A stretch of DNA of 64,000 nucleotides from Gnetum montanum. Taxonomy: Eukaryota; Streptophyta; Gnetopsida; Gnetales; Gnetaceae. Position 1 is the first letter of the stretch, and each line of letters starts with the position of its first letter. The translations under genes were made by a program, and so were the position numbers. The stretch covers positions 48,369-112,368 of the forward strand of contig MNCI01008436.1 in assembly GCA_015680685.1 (NCBI GenBank). The letters are read 5' to 3'. Positions 11,050-23,086 of the stretch are shown here, one piece after another. Under the pieces are notes generated by a model. It had not been told where the DNA came from, searched no databases, and was given only the letters and a program-made list of their open reading frames with translations.

Positions 11050-14010
11050 ATGGCAAGGAGTCAAGCCTTACAACCACTTCTGATAGAGCCTCAGGGTGGA
11101 GATGAGGAAGATGACTTTGCCATCCAATCTGAGCATGAGGATTCGTACCATACCATCAGTATTCACACCCATATAAATCCATTATTTCAACCTTTCCTAG
11201 GAGAAACTCTATTTCCTCCTTCATCCACATACACTCAAGGACTGGCTTCTCAACAAGAAGTACTAGCTTCCATGTCCATCCATTACATACCACAAGTACA
11301 AACCCATGGGACACCTCTGACTACTTCAACACAACATGTTTAGGGTGTCACCTCACAACCTGTGGCTAGGCAGTGGGTTTCACCAGCTGTTCAGCAAAAC
11401 CAACCCACTCACTATAGCATACCACACACTGCAATCCCATCTCTGAATGTTTCTCCATCACAACAACATTCAACAATCCAATAGACTCCCTTTCCACAAA
11501 TAATACAACAACCAAACTACCATCAATCATAATCCACTCATCCCGCTAGTTTGCCTATCATCCAAGAGTGGGAAGACACAAAGAAAATGATGCATATATT
11601 AACTGAATAGGTAAAGCACCTTAAAACTATAAACACTAAGGAAATCAAGGTGTTTGAATTCTACCAAGATGACCCAATCCACCCTTTAGTCCCACCATTA
11701 ATCTTGCCAAAGGAAATCTCATTACCTCAACTGACCAAGTACAATGGAGAGGGAGATCCAAACACCCACCTAGTGACATTCTGAATAGAATGTCTATTGC
11801 TTTAGGCCTGGCCTCACACAATTCTACATGTTTTTGCTATGTCCTTAACAAGAAAAGCCTTAGACTGGTACTGAGCCTTACCCCAGAACTCCATATTCTC
11901 TTTGGAGGATTTGTTACATTAGTTTGTTACTCGTCTTAAATATAATTTAAAACTTGAAGCCACGTTGGATAGCTTGATTTAAATTAAACAAGTGCCTTTA
12001 GAGCCAGTGTAAAAATTCATCCAATGGTGAAGCGTAGCCCTGAATGAACTCCACGAGCCCATACCTAAGACATACTTGCTCACCATTTTTAAAGCAACTG
12101 TGAATGACTTCATTAAGTCAAAACTCTATAATTTGAGTGCTCGTACTTTGAGTCAAGCATTCGCACAAGTCAAAAGCATAGAGGAGGAAGCACAATCAAG
12201 TAATTACCTAGCTTATGTGGCCTACAAAATCCAACATGCTCATAAGCAAAACACAACAGTAGTAATGATGGCCACAAGCCCAAAAGCAACCAACTGGGGC
12301 CCAACAGCTAAGCAACCTAAAGCCCCAGCTGACAAAGCTGCCAACTTTGGTGCCAACTCACCTAGATCAGCAGGGGCCATCCCAAGGCCCAACTTTTAGT
12401 GCAAGGACTACTCAAAGTATACACCACTACCAATGCAACCCTCTCAACTATTGGAACAACTCTTGAAAGTTGGAAAAATCCAACACAAACATGTGTCATA
12501 GATTACCTGCCAAAAACATGATAGGTACTGTGAACTACTGAGAAATACCACATTAGTAGTACCAAATAAGGCCCCAGTCCCACAACATTTTAAACTGAAC
12601 CAATACTGTCATTACCATCAAATGACTAGTCATGGTACAGACAATTGTCATGCCTTATAAGATGACCTACAGGGAATGATAGAACAAGGCCAACTACTGA
12701 CCAGCATAGTGAGTCAATCCAACACAGATGATGCCTCCTATGTCATAAACTCAATTAGCATAGGTGGAAAGCCCTAACCTATGCAAAAACCTTTTGTGAT
12801 CCATGTGCCTCCAAACAAGGTAAAGGTCCCCTCTGCCTCCATAAGCAAGAGGCCTTCCTTTGTTATCAAAGTGCCATCTTGGCAATCCAAAACACCCTTT
12901 GTCGTCAAGGCTCCAAAATGTTCATCTGCTAAGATGTTAAACTGGCATGAATTATCCACTAAGACATTAAACTGGCATGATGCAGCAAAAAAAACTGCTA
13001 AGCAACATTTCGTCATCAAAGTACCACAACATGATGGTCCCTCACCTACCCTAAGCTCAACAGTGGGCAACATCTCAATCCTGCCTCCTTCAAGAGTTGA
13101 TCCCACTAGCAAATTGGGTAGGCCCACCAAATGGCAATGCAAGAGGAAAAACAAGCACCTCGCAACCCCCATGGCGAAGCAAGGGTCACAACCAGCAAAA
13201 AACAACTAAACACTGGGGCCCCTACCCCCAAACAAACCAAGTCCAAGTCCCCTTTACAATAGATCTGTCTCTCAAACCACATGGAGGAAGTCAAGGGAAA
13301 CACAACGGCTAACGACAAGGACTTTGTAGCTGCACTAATCCAAGTGAAAGAAATGTTCAAACAAAAGAATAAAATGTTCAGCTTGTATGACCTGGCCACA
13401 ACCTCACCTACTCACTACCAAGCATTGGCCCAGGTCTTGGCCTCCATTCTAGTTATGGAGGACATCCCTGCAGATGAGGCATCCATACGTGCAACGATGT
13501 TACCCCCTACACCACAAGAATTGGGTTCAAAAAATTTAACCTTTTGTGATGATGCAGTTAAATTCAACCCCAAAAAAGGGGAGGTCACTATGGCTCCACT
13601 ATCCATTAGCATTCATGTCAGACAGTGTACCATCTACAGGGTACATGTTGATGATGGTGCAGCAAGAAACACAATCTTGTACTCCATCATTGACAAGGTA
13701 GGCTTGGTGGAAGAAATCAAGCCAATCAAAACCACATGTCTAAAATATTTTAGTGAATCATGTGGCATAGTCAAGGGTACAATCAAATTAGCCTTTATGA
13801 TAGAAGATAAATTCCCCACTAGTTCAAAATTCATTGTAATAGAGGAGATGCAAAGTTTCAACATGATCCTAGGTAGGCCTAGGCTAGCTCAACTAAGGGC
13901 CATCTCCTCTCCCATCCACCAAGAAATCCACCTTCCATATGAAGGTGGTCAGGTTATCATCCATGGTGATAACGCTTTCTCTTCAACTATTCATGACATA
14001 GACATGTCAC
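11050..14010 (+). pseudogene. Element A: gag and protease
   Basis: Gag-protease of a Tat element, interrupted by stops (first at 11341). The N-terminus is Gln/Ser/Pro rich. The capsid-like core is near 11740-12180 (RKALDWY...LPQNSIFSLEDLL). A zinc-knuckle variant CHYHQMTSHGTDNC lies about 12607-12650. A basic linker follows (12780-13200). The protease is at about 13600-13960 with active site VDDGAA (near 13650) and the flap-side block MILGRPRLAQLRA. Translation stops being protease exactly at GTCAC (14006-14010), where the LTR of element E begins. The next bases of the protease are found at 26615-26718. Confidence 0.85.
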
Positions 14011-15380
14011 TGTACCATCCGAAATCATCGGTCTTCGTCTGGAAGGAAACAGAAACCGGGAGATCTCCGGACACGCACAGAAGACCCTACCTTCACATGA
14101 GGGTAAGCTGGAATTAACGAAGGCAGAGTACCTTGAGTGGTCCGCATGCAGATCTGGAAAAGATTTCCCCAAACGTACACCGAGATGCTGTACGTTGGGT
14201 TATATGTAAACAATGTAATAGATGTAAAACCAAACGTAAACAGTGTAACTGGTGTAAATAGAGCATAAAAGTACGAGGGTGTAAACAGTAAACATGTAAC
14301 AATTAATGAAAAACTGTAACATATTTTAGGAAGAAAATGTAGTAATATTATTGCAAAGTGAGAGTTACAATGCATCGATCTAATGTAGTTGTGGCTTTGA
14401 CACAAGGCGGACGAATAGCCCAGGTGGATGCAGGGATGACTGTGTGCTGATTCAAACTGCAGGCACAGCGTAGAGGCTGTATGCTCAGCATACAGGGTTG
14501 AGATCTAGCATATAAGGTTTTTGCGCTATGGTTCTTAGCATCCCTGGTTCTCTTTGTCTCTGGTTTGCTCAGAATTGCCAACCCATTGATCTAATGAAAA
14601 ATTGGAGTTTTTATACAGGTTTAGACTCAGATTTGGCGACACGTGGCACATTGACCAGGTGCGAAAGAATAAAATTTACAAGTGTACAACATGCTACATC
14701 TACTGGGCGTAAACGCTGGGTGTATACGCTATATCTGGTGGTCGTAGACTCTCAGCGTATACGTTGTGCGTATACGCTGTGGATGTGTATGCTGGGCGTA
14801 TACGCTGGGCATGCAGGATGTACATACTTAGCATATAGACTCCAGGGTGCATGATGTCAACGTCTGATGATTGCTTTGTTCATGTGAGTTAATGCCTTGT
14901 ACCCAATCTTGCTCTAAAATGCTATTTCCATGTTGTCTTCGGGGGTTGCATGCCGAGCATATACCTCAGTCATACATGCTGAGCGTACATGTGAGGCATA
15001 TACGCAGGGCATGTATGCTGTGAATGTTGGGCGTATACGCTGTTCCTGTTGGGTGTATACGTTGGGCGTATACGCTGAGAATATTGGGCGTATACACTTG
15101 GCGTATACGCTGTGGATGCAAACTTGGGTGTACACGCTGGGCGTATACCCTGAGCATGTGTACTTAGTGAAAACTAAGTATTTTGAGCTCCAAAGTTACC
15201 ATTTCTGATAGCAGATGTTGCCATGGTCGTCGGTGGATCCCAAGGAACTGCTCCTTGTTGAGTTCGACCCTACTTGGAGCTGTCTGCGGGGCCCTGAAGC
15301 TTTAGTCATGCTAGGGAGCATCGTGACTTAGCCTAATTCTTGTTGAAAAAGTACTAAGCTCAGAATTTTATGGTGTTTCA
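14011..15380 (-). mobile_element. 3' LTR of Tat element E
   Basis: On the minus strand it starts TGAAACACCATAAAATT at 15380, directly after a polypurine tract, and ends ...GGTACA at 14011. Length 1370 bp. It is full of the word GCGTATACGC (14700-15160); AGCGTATACGCT is a perfect 12-bp palindrome. The TATA box in the minus direction is near 14610 (CTGTATAAAAAC). The left flank is GTCAC of element A's protease. Confidence 0.85.
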
Positions 15381-16440
15381 TTAGCCCCTCTTTGTTGAGG
15401 CTTGAAGGAATCGACCTGAGAAGCGTTGACAAAGAAGTGCCAAACACCAAAAGCAACTTGGTAGAAACATTATCCTGTGCCACCTGGCTAGACGTCATCA
15501 CACCGCATTTAGTAGTACCTGGGATTAGGGGATAGGGAAATGGAGATTTTGAGGATTGAAAATTGACCAAGGGATTGTGCATGGTAAAGGGGATGTTCTA
15601 GTGTCTATACGGATCATGCTGATCCTTGTTAATAGCCATTGTCTAGCAGACTCGAAATCAAGACATGAGGTGTGCATCCTTTGGTGGAACAAGACTCTTG
15701 TTTAGTGTCCAAGAGGACGTGTTGGAAAAACCAAAGAGATGAAATAAAGCGCTACATTATTTGGAGGAAAAGGGCCCTTGTTTGGTGTTTAGGGGAAGCC
15801 TATTGGTGGAGAGCCAAAGCCATGCAACAGGATGTTTCCTGATTGTTTTAAACATGAGTGTTTGCTTTTGAGGAAACTTCCGTACCATCTTGTGTTTGAT
15901 GTGGGAAGGGATGACCCTTTTTTTATGTTCTTCTGCTCATGCTCAAATGCCATGATGTGAGTTGCAACCGCTTAAGAGTGGTGCAATATGCAATGGTACG
16001 TTCGATGTTTTGGGCTGTACTAGGTGTGCCCAAGACATAACCAAGTGTGAGGTGTTGAAGGATAGGCGGGATATGAAATGGGGGATGTACTAGTGAATGG
16101 CTTGATTAGTCTCGTCATGTGCACTATGAACAATGTCTCACCTTGCTACTTATGATGAAGTGCATTCTTGTACGAACACGTCTGAGTGTCATCCTGCAAA
16201 CACAACTCCAAGAGGACAAGAAAACCATGAGTGATCAAGAAATCTTAGACTTAAAACAGCTACTGAGGAAATGAAGGCATAGGATGAGATTTGAGGCACT
16301 GTATATTAATGGAAGCAATGTTGTTAGGGTCGGCCAATGGTGAGTGATGCAGTGATTCTGATGAAGTTTGAATGTAGCCACAGATTGGGGAACCAGAGAT
16401 GAAACTACCAGTTTATAGTCTTGGTGGACTATCATGGGTT
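15381..16440 (-). other. Element E 3' untranslated region and polypurine tract
   Basis: The purine tract CAACAAAGAGGGGCTAA (minus strand) adjoins the LTR at 15381-15397. The next ~280 bases align with 37387-37666 of element A, confirming that both are the 3' ends of related elements. The remainder to 16440 has no coding potential I trust. Confidence 0.7.
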
Positions 16441-16797
16441 AGTTTTATGTTATGACCTATTGGACATTTCCTGTTTAGCATCATGGTGGATGGTACATTG
16501 CTAGTTTATAGTCTTGGCGGACTGTGGAGAGGCAAACCAGTTTATAGTCTTAGCGGACTCTGGAAAATGTGACTATGGCAGTTTACTGTCATGCCAAACG
16601 GGTACTAGTTTATTGTCATTGCGAACATTCTGTGAATTCATTTTATCGTCATGATTCCAAGACGAGCTGTGGTATCAGTTTACCATCATGATTCCAGGAC
16701 TGTTCTATGGTATCAGTTTACCGTCATGATTCCAAGACAAGCTGTGGTATTAGTTTACCATCGTGATTCTAGGACGAGCACGTACCTGAATCCATGT
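16440..16797 (-). repeat. Element E tandem repeats after integrase
   Basis: About ten degenerate units of 35-50 bp. On the plus strand the recurring core is AGTTTATAGTCTTGGCGGAC in the left part and CAGTTTACCATCATGATTCC in the right part. The homologous block in element A is 32090-33165. Tandem repeats in the 3' untranslated region are a known habit of Tat/Ogre elements and can seed satellites. Confidence 0.8.
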
Positions 16798-17529
16798 TTA
16801 AACATGGAACAGTTTCAAGAGCAAGTGATTGGTCAGATTTGCAAGCTCATTTCCTTGCATGTCAGCTAACTTGAATGCTCCGTTATCGTATGCTTTGGTG
16901 ACCAAGTAGGGCCCTTCCCAGTTGGCTGAGAATTTTTCTAGGTGTTCCTGAATGACTTTAAGTACAAGGTCACCTTCCTTGATAGGATGCTTGTAAATGT
17001 TGTACTGATGGTACTGTCGTTGTTGCTTTTGGTACCATTCAATCTGATCGAGTGGACGTATGCGTTCCTCCTCTACCAAGTCCAAGTCAATGATGCGTAG
17101 CTCATTATTTTGCCCTTCATCAAGGAGTCTAGAAAGTATGATCCTTAAAGATGGTACCTGCAATTCCAAGGGAAAAACAGTTTTTGAACCATAAACAAGA
17201 TTATATGGCATTTTACCTATCGAAGTCTGATGCGTGTTGCGATATGCCCACAGTGCATATACCAGCTGCTCATGCCATCTTTTCTTGCTTTGGGTAAGCA
17301 TCTTTTTAAGTATTGTAATGATGGTTTTGTTTGTGGCCTCTACTTGCCCGTTGCTCTGAGGGTAGTAAGGGGATGAAAATGAATTTTTGATCCCCAGACC
17401 TTCACAGAAAGTTTTGGTTTCAGCACTGGTGAATTGTGGCCTGTTATCGTTGATGATTGTCATGGGGATGCCAAAACAGGTTACAATGTTTTCAAGAATG
17501 AAGTTACATACGTGTTTAGATGTGGTTTT
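16798..17529 (-). pseudogene. Element E: integrase, C-terminal part
   Basis: Integrase from the middle of the core to the end. The second catalytic Asp (INDNRPQF, usual Gly changed to Arg) is near 17445 and the catalytic Glu (NGQVEATNK) is present. The C-terminal domain (IKEGDLVLKVIQEH, WEGPYLVTKAYDNGAFKL) ends at the stop 16798-16800. It is separated from the upstream part by one stop at 17529. This is the best preserved polyprotein in the window. Confidence 0.85.
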
Positions 17530-18627
17530 TTAAAGGGGAAAAGCTTTTACCCACTTCGTGAAATATTCTGTCGCGGTTATGATGAAACTATGCCCTGTAG
17601 AAGATGAGGGTGTTATTGGCCCGATAAGGTCCAACCCCCACTTTTGAAAGGGCCATGTGATTTGTGCTGTATGCAACACATTTGGTGGGACATGGATTAG
17701 ATTACTATGTCCTTGACAGGTGCTACATTTTTTAGCCTTGGAGAGACATTCATACTCCATATGTGGCCAATAATAGCCCAAGCATCTTATTTTTGTTGCC
17801 ATTGCTTTTGGTGCTATATGTTCTCCACATAATCCATCATGTACTTGTTCAACGATAGTTTGGGCATCGGTGCTACTAACGCATGTTAGCAATATCCCTT
17901 CATAGGATCGACGACACAAGGTGTCCCCTACCAGTGCATATTGCCAAGAATGCTTTCGTACCACATCCTTTTTTGCATTCATTAGATGTCGCGGTGTTTC
18001 ACCGTGTAGAAGGTATTCTTTTATGTCGTCATACCATTCTATCGCGTGTGTTTTACTAAAGGATGCAATTGGCAATGTATCGAGCGTATCAGTTATGGGT
18101 TTCGCATAGCTGATTATGGAGCTTGGCAACGTATGGAACATGTCAGGGGAAATTTTTAGCGCTAGCGTGGCCAGTGCATCTGCAATGGTATTATTGTTTC
18201 TGGAGACATGTTGCACGTCCATGTTTTCAAATTGTTTCATTAAATGTTTGGCTAAGTCACAGTATGGTTGTAAATGTTGCGCTTTGCATGTATAGATGTC
18301 TGTGACCTGGTTTAAAACTAGTTGTGAGTCTCCCATGACCACAAGTCGTGTGATGTCTGAAGCTAGTGCTGCCACAAGACCTCTAAGGAGACCTTCGTAT
18401 TCTGCTACATTGTTGGTACAGTGAAAGTCAAAGCGAGAAGCAAAGGGTTGAATCTCCCTAGAGGGATAGGTAATGATGGCAGTAGCACTTCCCCCTCGAG
18501 AGGTGGATGCTCCATCTAAGTTCAAAATAGCATCATAGTCATCTGGCACTATGTCTATTGCAGTCACATTTTCATCGGGAAATTTTGGCTCTATCGTTTC
18601 CTGATTATGCGTTGGTGACATAGTCAT
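17530..18627 (-). pseudogene. Element E: aRNH and integrase N-terminus
   Basis: 365 uninterrupted codons. Residues about 30-165 are the second RNase H with all acidic blocks (LNLDGASTSRGGSATAI, NNVAEYEGLLRG, GDSQLVLNQV, NTIADALA). Residues about 250-310 are the integrase zinc domain with its His/His/Cys/Cys set (VHDGLCGEH, GYYWPHMEYEC, CSTCQ). The last 40 residues begin the core with the first catalytic Asp (WGLDLIGPI). The order RNaseH-aRNH-integrase is the Tat signature. Confidence 0.9.
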
Positions 18628-19152
18628 TTAATTTGCTATGACCTGACCCTTGACTGATGATTGTGCTATGTAATGTAGGTCAAACTCAGCTATCATGGCT
18701 TTCCAACAGGCTATTCTACTTGACTCGTAAATGTTTCCTGTGATGGATCTGAGCACATTATCCTTGCAAACTATGTTAACTTGGTTATGGAAGAGGTAAT
18801 GTCGCCATTTCTTTAAGGAAAAGACTAGTGCTAAGCATGACCTCTCCACCTCGTTATACTTCTTTTCATGCGCTACTAATGCATGGCTTAAGTAGTAGAC
18901 AGGGACTTCGGTTCCATCATCTCGTTTTTGGCAAAGCATGGACGCGATTGATGATTCTGAAGTGGCAAGGTAGATATAAAACGGTTTATCATTTTGAGGT
19001 TGATAAACTGTGGGTAGTTGAACAAGTGCTATTTTAATATTGTCAAATGCTTCTTGGCACTGTGGAGTCCATTCAAAATGGACATTCTTGCATAGCAAGT
19101 GGTTCATGGATTTCAACTTGTCCGTTAGTTTTTCTATGAAATTTTTGATGAA
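18628..19152 (-). pseudogene. Element E: classical RNase H
   Basis: Open for 162 codons. It starts in the RT-RNaseH connection (FEWTPQCQEAFDNIKIALVQ) and contains the Ty3-type RNase H landmarks YYLSHALVAHEKKYNEVERS and FSLKKWRHYLF. The first catalytic position reads YIYLATSESSIAS, that is Asp replaced by Glu/Ser. It is separated by single stops from the RT before it and the aRNH after it. Confidence 0.85.
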
Positions 19153-20274
19153 CTACAATCTACCTTGTAGACCTCGAAGTTTGGTAAGGTTGTTGGGTGG
19201 TTTTAAGTTTGTTTTGGCCTTAACTTTATTGGGGTCTATTCGTATCCTTGCTTCCAAGGCTATGAATCTAAGCATTTTTCTTGTTTTGACACCGAAGACA
19301 CATTTATTTGGGTTAAGTCTCAGCTCATATTTTAAACAACGCTTTAATACTAAGTCAAAATCTTGTACATGTTGTTCCGATGTCTTTGATTTAACCATGA
19401 TATCGTCCACATAGTCGTTGAGTGAGCGTAGCATGTAGTCACTAAAAATAAATGTCATCGCCATTTGATATGTGGCCCTAGCATTCTTGAGACTAAAGGG
19501 CATCATTGTATAACAAAAGGTTCCCCATGGTGTCATAAAGGTAGTTTGGAGCTGATGCTCTAGGTTAATGTGTATCTGGTTGTATCCTGAGAAGCCATCA
19601 ATAAAAGATAATAGGGCATGCCCAATGCTTGAGTCAAAAAGTTGATCGATGCTGGGTAGGGGAAAATCATATTTTATGGTTGCAACGTTGAGATCCTAGA
19701 AGTCAATGCATAAGAGAATACGTCCGTTCTTTTTCAGGACAATGGCCATGTTGGATACCCAATCAGCGTAATTGATAGACCGAATGAAACCAGCCTGATA
19801 AAGTTTGTTGATCTCATTGCGAACTGCCAATGCTACCTCAGGTTTAACCTTTCGTGCCTTTTGTTTTACCGGCCTCAATTTTGGATCAAGGATAATGTTG
19901 TGCTGGACGATTCGAGGATCTAACCCGGGCATGTCAGTATAAGACCAAGCGAATGATTTCATGTTTTTTCGAAGCACATCTTCTATGTCTTTGGCCAGTT
20001 GAGGTTACAATAGTGTACATAATTTTAATATTTTGGTTTCACCATCAGGCATAACGATGTGAGTTTCAGTCAACGGGTCTTCAGTGATACTATCGGCTTC
20101 TATGTCAAGAGATTTTATCATACCTTTATAGCTATCTAGCGTTTGTTGTGTTGAGGCTATGATTGTGTCATTCGTTGATGTACCTAAGCTGATAGAGTTT
20201 ATGTCGATTTCTCTTATTATTTTTCCATATGGTCCATCTATGATCAAGGGTGTGGATAAGCGCTGACAATCCAT
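19153..20274 (-). pseudogene. Element E: reverse transcriptase
   Basis: RT in two or three pieces. 20274-20005 is the pre-RT linker; 19977-19696 carries the start of the fingers (IRSINYADWVSNMAIVLKKNGR); 19536-19153 has the PWGTFCYTMMPFSLKNA block and the catalytic YVDD (NDYVDDIMVKSK, about 19420). Frameshifts or stops lie near 19990, 19695 and 19150. No gag or protease is found to its right; that place is taken by repeats and an opposed gene. Confidence 0.85.
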
Positions 20275-20399
20275 CGGGGCTTGTTCCTATCAATAAAAAA
20301 AGGGCAGAATGAGCTAACATGTTTCGTTTCATGTTCCTTGGTAACGTAAATCATGTGTACATGTATGATGGTGGTTTATTGTCGCACCGGGACGCAGGG

Positions 20400-20562
20400 C
20401 AGTTTAAGGCCATACCGGGCCGAATATGGCAATTTAAGGCCTAACCGGGCTGTGTGTGGTATTTTAAGGCCTTATTGGGCTGTATGAGGGAGTTTCTGGC
20501 AGTTTAAGGCCTTACCGAGCCGTCTTGGTAGTTTAAGGCCATACCAGGCTGGATGTGTGGTT
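20400..20562 (+). repeat. Element E tandem repeats before RT
   Basis: Five 28-30 bp units built on AGTTTAAGGCCATACCGGGC. They resemble the plus-strand core of the repeats on the other side of the polyprotein (16440-16797) in the same orientation, with about 14 of 20 positions shared. A related array in element D is at 45960-46205. Confidence 0.75.
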
Positions 20563-20762
20563 TGACGATGTCCAGTTGTCGTCCAATTTGCATTGGAGAG
20601 TTCACATCAAAACATTCAGTGTGGGCATGTGGTAGTGTTCATATTGTTTTATATGTTTTTGTATTTTTTATTTTTAAGAATTTTAATTAATATTAATAAA
20701 AGAAATAAAAAAAAGAAGCAAAATGCAAGGTGGCGGTAGCAGCGGCGGTGGTCGACTCAGTG

Positions 20763-20772
20763 CTATAAATAG
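20763..20772 (+). promoter_or_regulatory. TATA box of the antisense gene in element E
   Basis: CTATAAATAG, a textbook plant TATA box, about 300 bases upstream of the exon 1 ATG at 21069. The antisense gene in element D has the same ten bases at 41017-41026. The intervening 5' leader (20800-21060) is full of AGCGTAAAC and AGCGTAGAGG words. Confidence 0.65.
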
Positions 20773-21068
20773 CGTAGGGGCGTCATTTGGAAGCACTGAA
20801 CTTGAAGCGATCCTTAGCGTGAGCATAAAATTTTAGTCTAAGCGTAAACCCTAAGCGTAAGCATAAATTATCAAACCCCAGCGTAAGCGTAAACCTCAAA
20901 CCCCAGTGTAAGCATGAGCGTAGAGGCTTGAACTTAACATAAACGTGAGCGTAGAGGCCCCAACTCAGCATGAGCGTAGAGGCTCAAACTCAGCTTAGAG
21001 GATTTAGCTTGCCGTGCAGCCTCAGACCTTAGCGTAAACTTATCAATTCTAGCGTGCAGGACACCAAG

Positions 21069-23080
21069 ATGGGCAAAGGCAAGGAGGAAGAAGGCTAAGG
21101 GAGGAAGGGGCCTGATCTGACTTTCGCGGAGGAAAGCGAGGCCATGTTGCAGTGTCTGCCTAGGCCAAGGGTTCCATCATGGTCGGGATCGTCACATAGG
21201 TAGGCTCTAATCCCACTTCTATTGATTATTTTTATTTGCCCTTGTCGTCAGCCATAGACAGTCCTGTCAGCATAGATAATTTTGATAGCGTAAAGGATTT
21301 TGGAGCATAAACAGTTTTGTAGCATAAAGGGTTTCGGTAGCGTAAAGGGTTTCAGCATATACGCCCAGCATAGACAATTAGCGTAGAGGGCTGGTATGCT
21401 GAGCGTAGGTCCGCAACATAGAGGGTTTCTATAGCGTACAACGTAGATGGTTTTAACTATATATAGCATAAACTGTTTTGTTAGTGCATAGTGTAAAAAG
21501 TTTTACCAATACATGGCATAAATGATTTTATCAGTATGAAGCGTAGACGATTTCCACAGTGTATACGCTGACTGTTTTCACAACATATACGCTGATGGTT
21601 TCCACGGCGTATACGCTGATGATTTTCATAGCGTATATGCTAACTATTTTTATAGTGTTCAGCGTAAACTATTTGCACAGTGTTCAGTGTAAAATTTTTA
21701 CACAGTGTTTAGCATACATGGTTTTCTTTACAGCATATACGCTGATGGTTTCCACGGTGTATACGCTGATGATTTTCACATCGTATACGCTAAGTGTAAA
21801 CAGTTTGTTCTTTTTAGGCGGTGTATAGTGTAGACCTGTTTTCATGGCATAAACGATTTTCACAGCATATACGCTGATGGTTTTTTACAACATATACACT
21901 GAGCGTGAACAATTTTATTTCTCTCTTAAACAACGTGTACATCGAGTGTTTTCAGTCCGTTGATGGTGTATACGTCGAGTGTAAACAGTTTGTTGTTTTT
22001 TTTAAGTGTTGACCTGAAAATTGGAATTTTGTTTGTTCATCTGATTTTCATGTATGGTTGATTTATTGTGGCTTTCTAGTTACTTGCAGGGACACTGAGC
22101 CTTTCCTTCTGGTAGTTGAGCTAGTTAGAGTGCTGGCATGGTTTGGCCCCATCGAGGCCGATGAACCTACCCCTCATCTAAATGTTGACAAGAATGGGGT
22201 TTGGTTCAGGAAAGGGGCGTGTGAATTCCTCGCCTTTATCCTAGACAGATTTAAGGTGGTGGTCTGGTCGCATCTAAGCGAACAAGTGGCCCGGAGTGTG
22301 CTTGAGGCTATGTTGCTGGGAGCTTCGGAGGGTGTCGTGGTCTTCATGAATGACATTGACGAGGGAGAGCTTGTGATTAAAGGTGGTCCCTTTGGTGGGC
22401 CCAGATCTACTCACCCATTATCACGTGTGTGGGACCTATTGCCACGAGGACCTGATTATCTCAACAACACCCTATTTATGGCTGCATGTGCACACACGTT
22501 ATTTCAAAACCCTCCTGGAACAGTGTACCGGGTAGAGAGGTAAGATCATTTATTTTGTCATTTATGTGTTTTGATCGTTTGGTGTTTGCTTCTGCTTTGA
22601 TGACCATCCTTTTGCAGGCCCTAAGTTAACATAGATGGGACATGCATCGATGACGATGGGCTTGCACTGGCACATACTACTCTAGAGACCTTTATGATGT
22701 GTCCCACCCTTCATGGAGTTTTATTAGCTCAAACCAAGGGTGATATTGTCTATTTCCATAAACAATTTTCTAGAGCGTTTGCATAGTGCACGGCTCGTGG
22801 ATGGTTGCATGGGGATTGGTCGCACAATGGACCAGTCTTCCCTCGTGATGCTGACCTAACTTCTAGCACCTCTAAGTCCACAACTGAAGGTGAGTGACAA
22901 TATTTTCTAGATGCCTCAGTGTGTTTGTCTGACTGCTGGTGGTCACACTGATGTGATGGTTTCAAATTGTATCTACAGTTGATTTCCCTCCTGGTGGAGA
23001 CCCTATCACAACAAGATGAACTGAGAGTACCCTCTCGATGAAGTTCAGGGAGATCAGTAAGGCACAGAAATGGTTGTTAC
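21069..23080 (+). pseudogene. Antisense gene in element E, FCP1/NIF-like, truncated
   Basis: Runs opposite to element E between its RT and where gag-protease should be. Proposed exons: 21069-21199 (basic N-terminus MGKGKEEEG, one stop), 22090-22539, 22618-22889 and 22979-23080, with GT/AG borders (GTAGGC, TTGCAG; GTAAGA, TTGCAG; GTGAGT, CTACAG). Exon 2 encodes 150 residues that I align with the FCP1/NLI-interacting-factor phosphatase domain: PFLLVVELVRVLAW for the hhhhDxDx motif, FRKGACEFLAFILDRFKVVVWS for the RPG.xEFL...VWS block, and LSRVWDLL...NTLF...LFQNPPGTVY at the end. Catalytic Asp positions are Glu and Val. Exon 4 is cut at 23080 by a duplication junction. The D copy has the same exon 2 length and intron phases. 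Confidence 0.65.
21540..22000 (+). repeat. GTATACGCTGA array in intron 1 of the antisense gene
   Basis: Roughly 27-bp units such as CACGGCGTATACGCTGATGG repeat with decay through this intron. The palindromic core GCGTATACGC is the same word that fills the LTRs of element E (14700-15160, 25880-26400). Open reading frames crossing this array are artefacts of the repeat. Confidence 0.75.
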
Positions 23081-23086
23081 ATTAGT

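Noticed and set aside
12774-13205. 143-codon minus-strand ORF, and its plus-strand partner 12781-13209 as an independent gene
   Set aside because: The plus-strand frame is the gag linker of element A; the minus-strand frame is a shadow with no family features.
14528-15208. Tyr/Val/Cys-rich ORFs on both strands across 14528-15208, and similar ones at 21559-21828 and 25817-26256
   Set aside because: They are read-through of the GCGTATACGC word array in LTRs and an intron. The composition is explained by the repeat and both strands are open.
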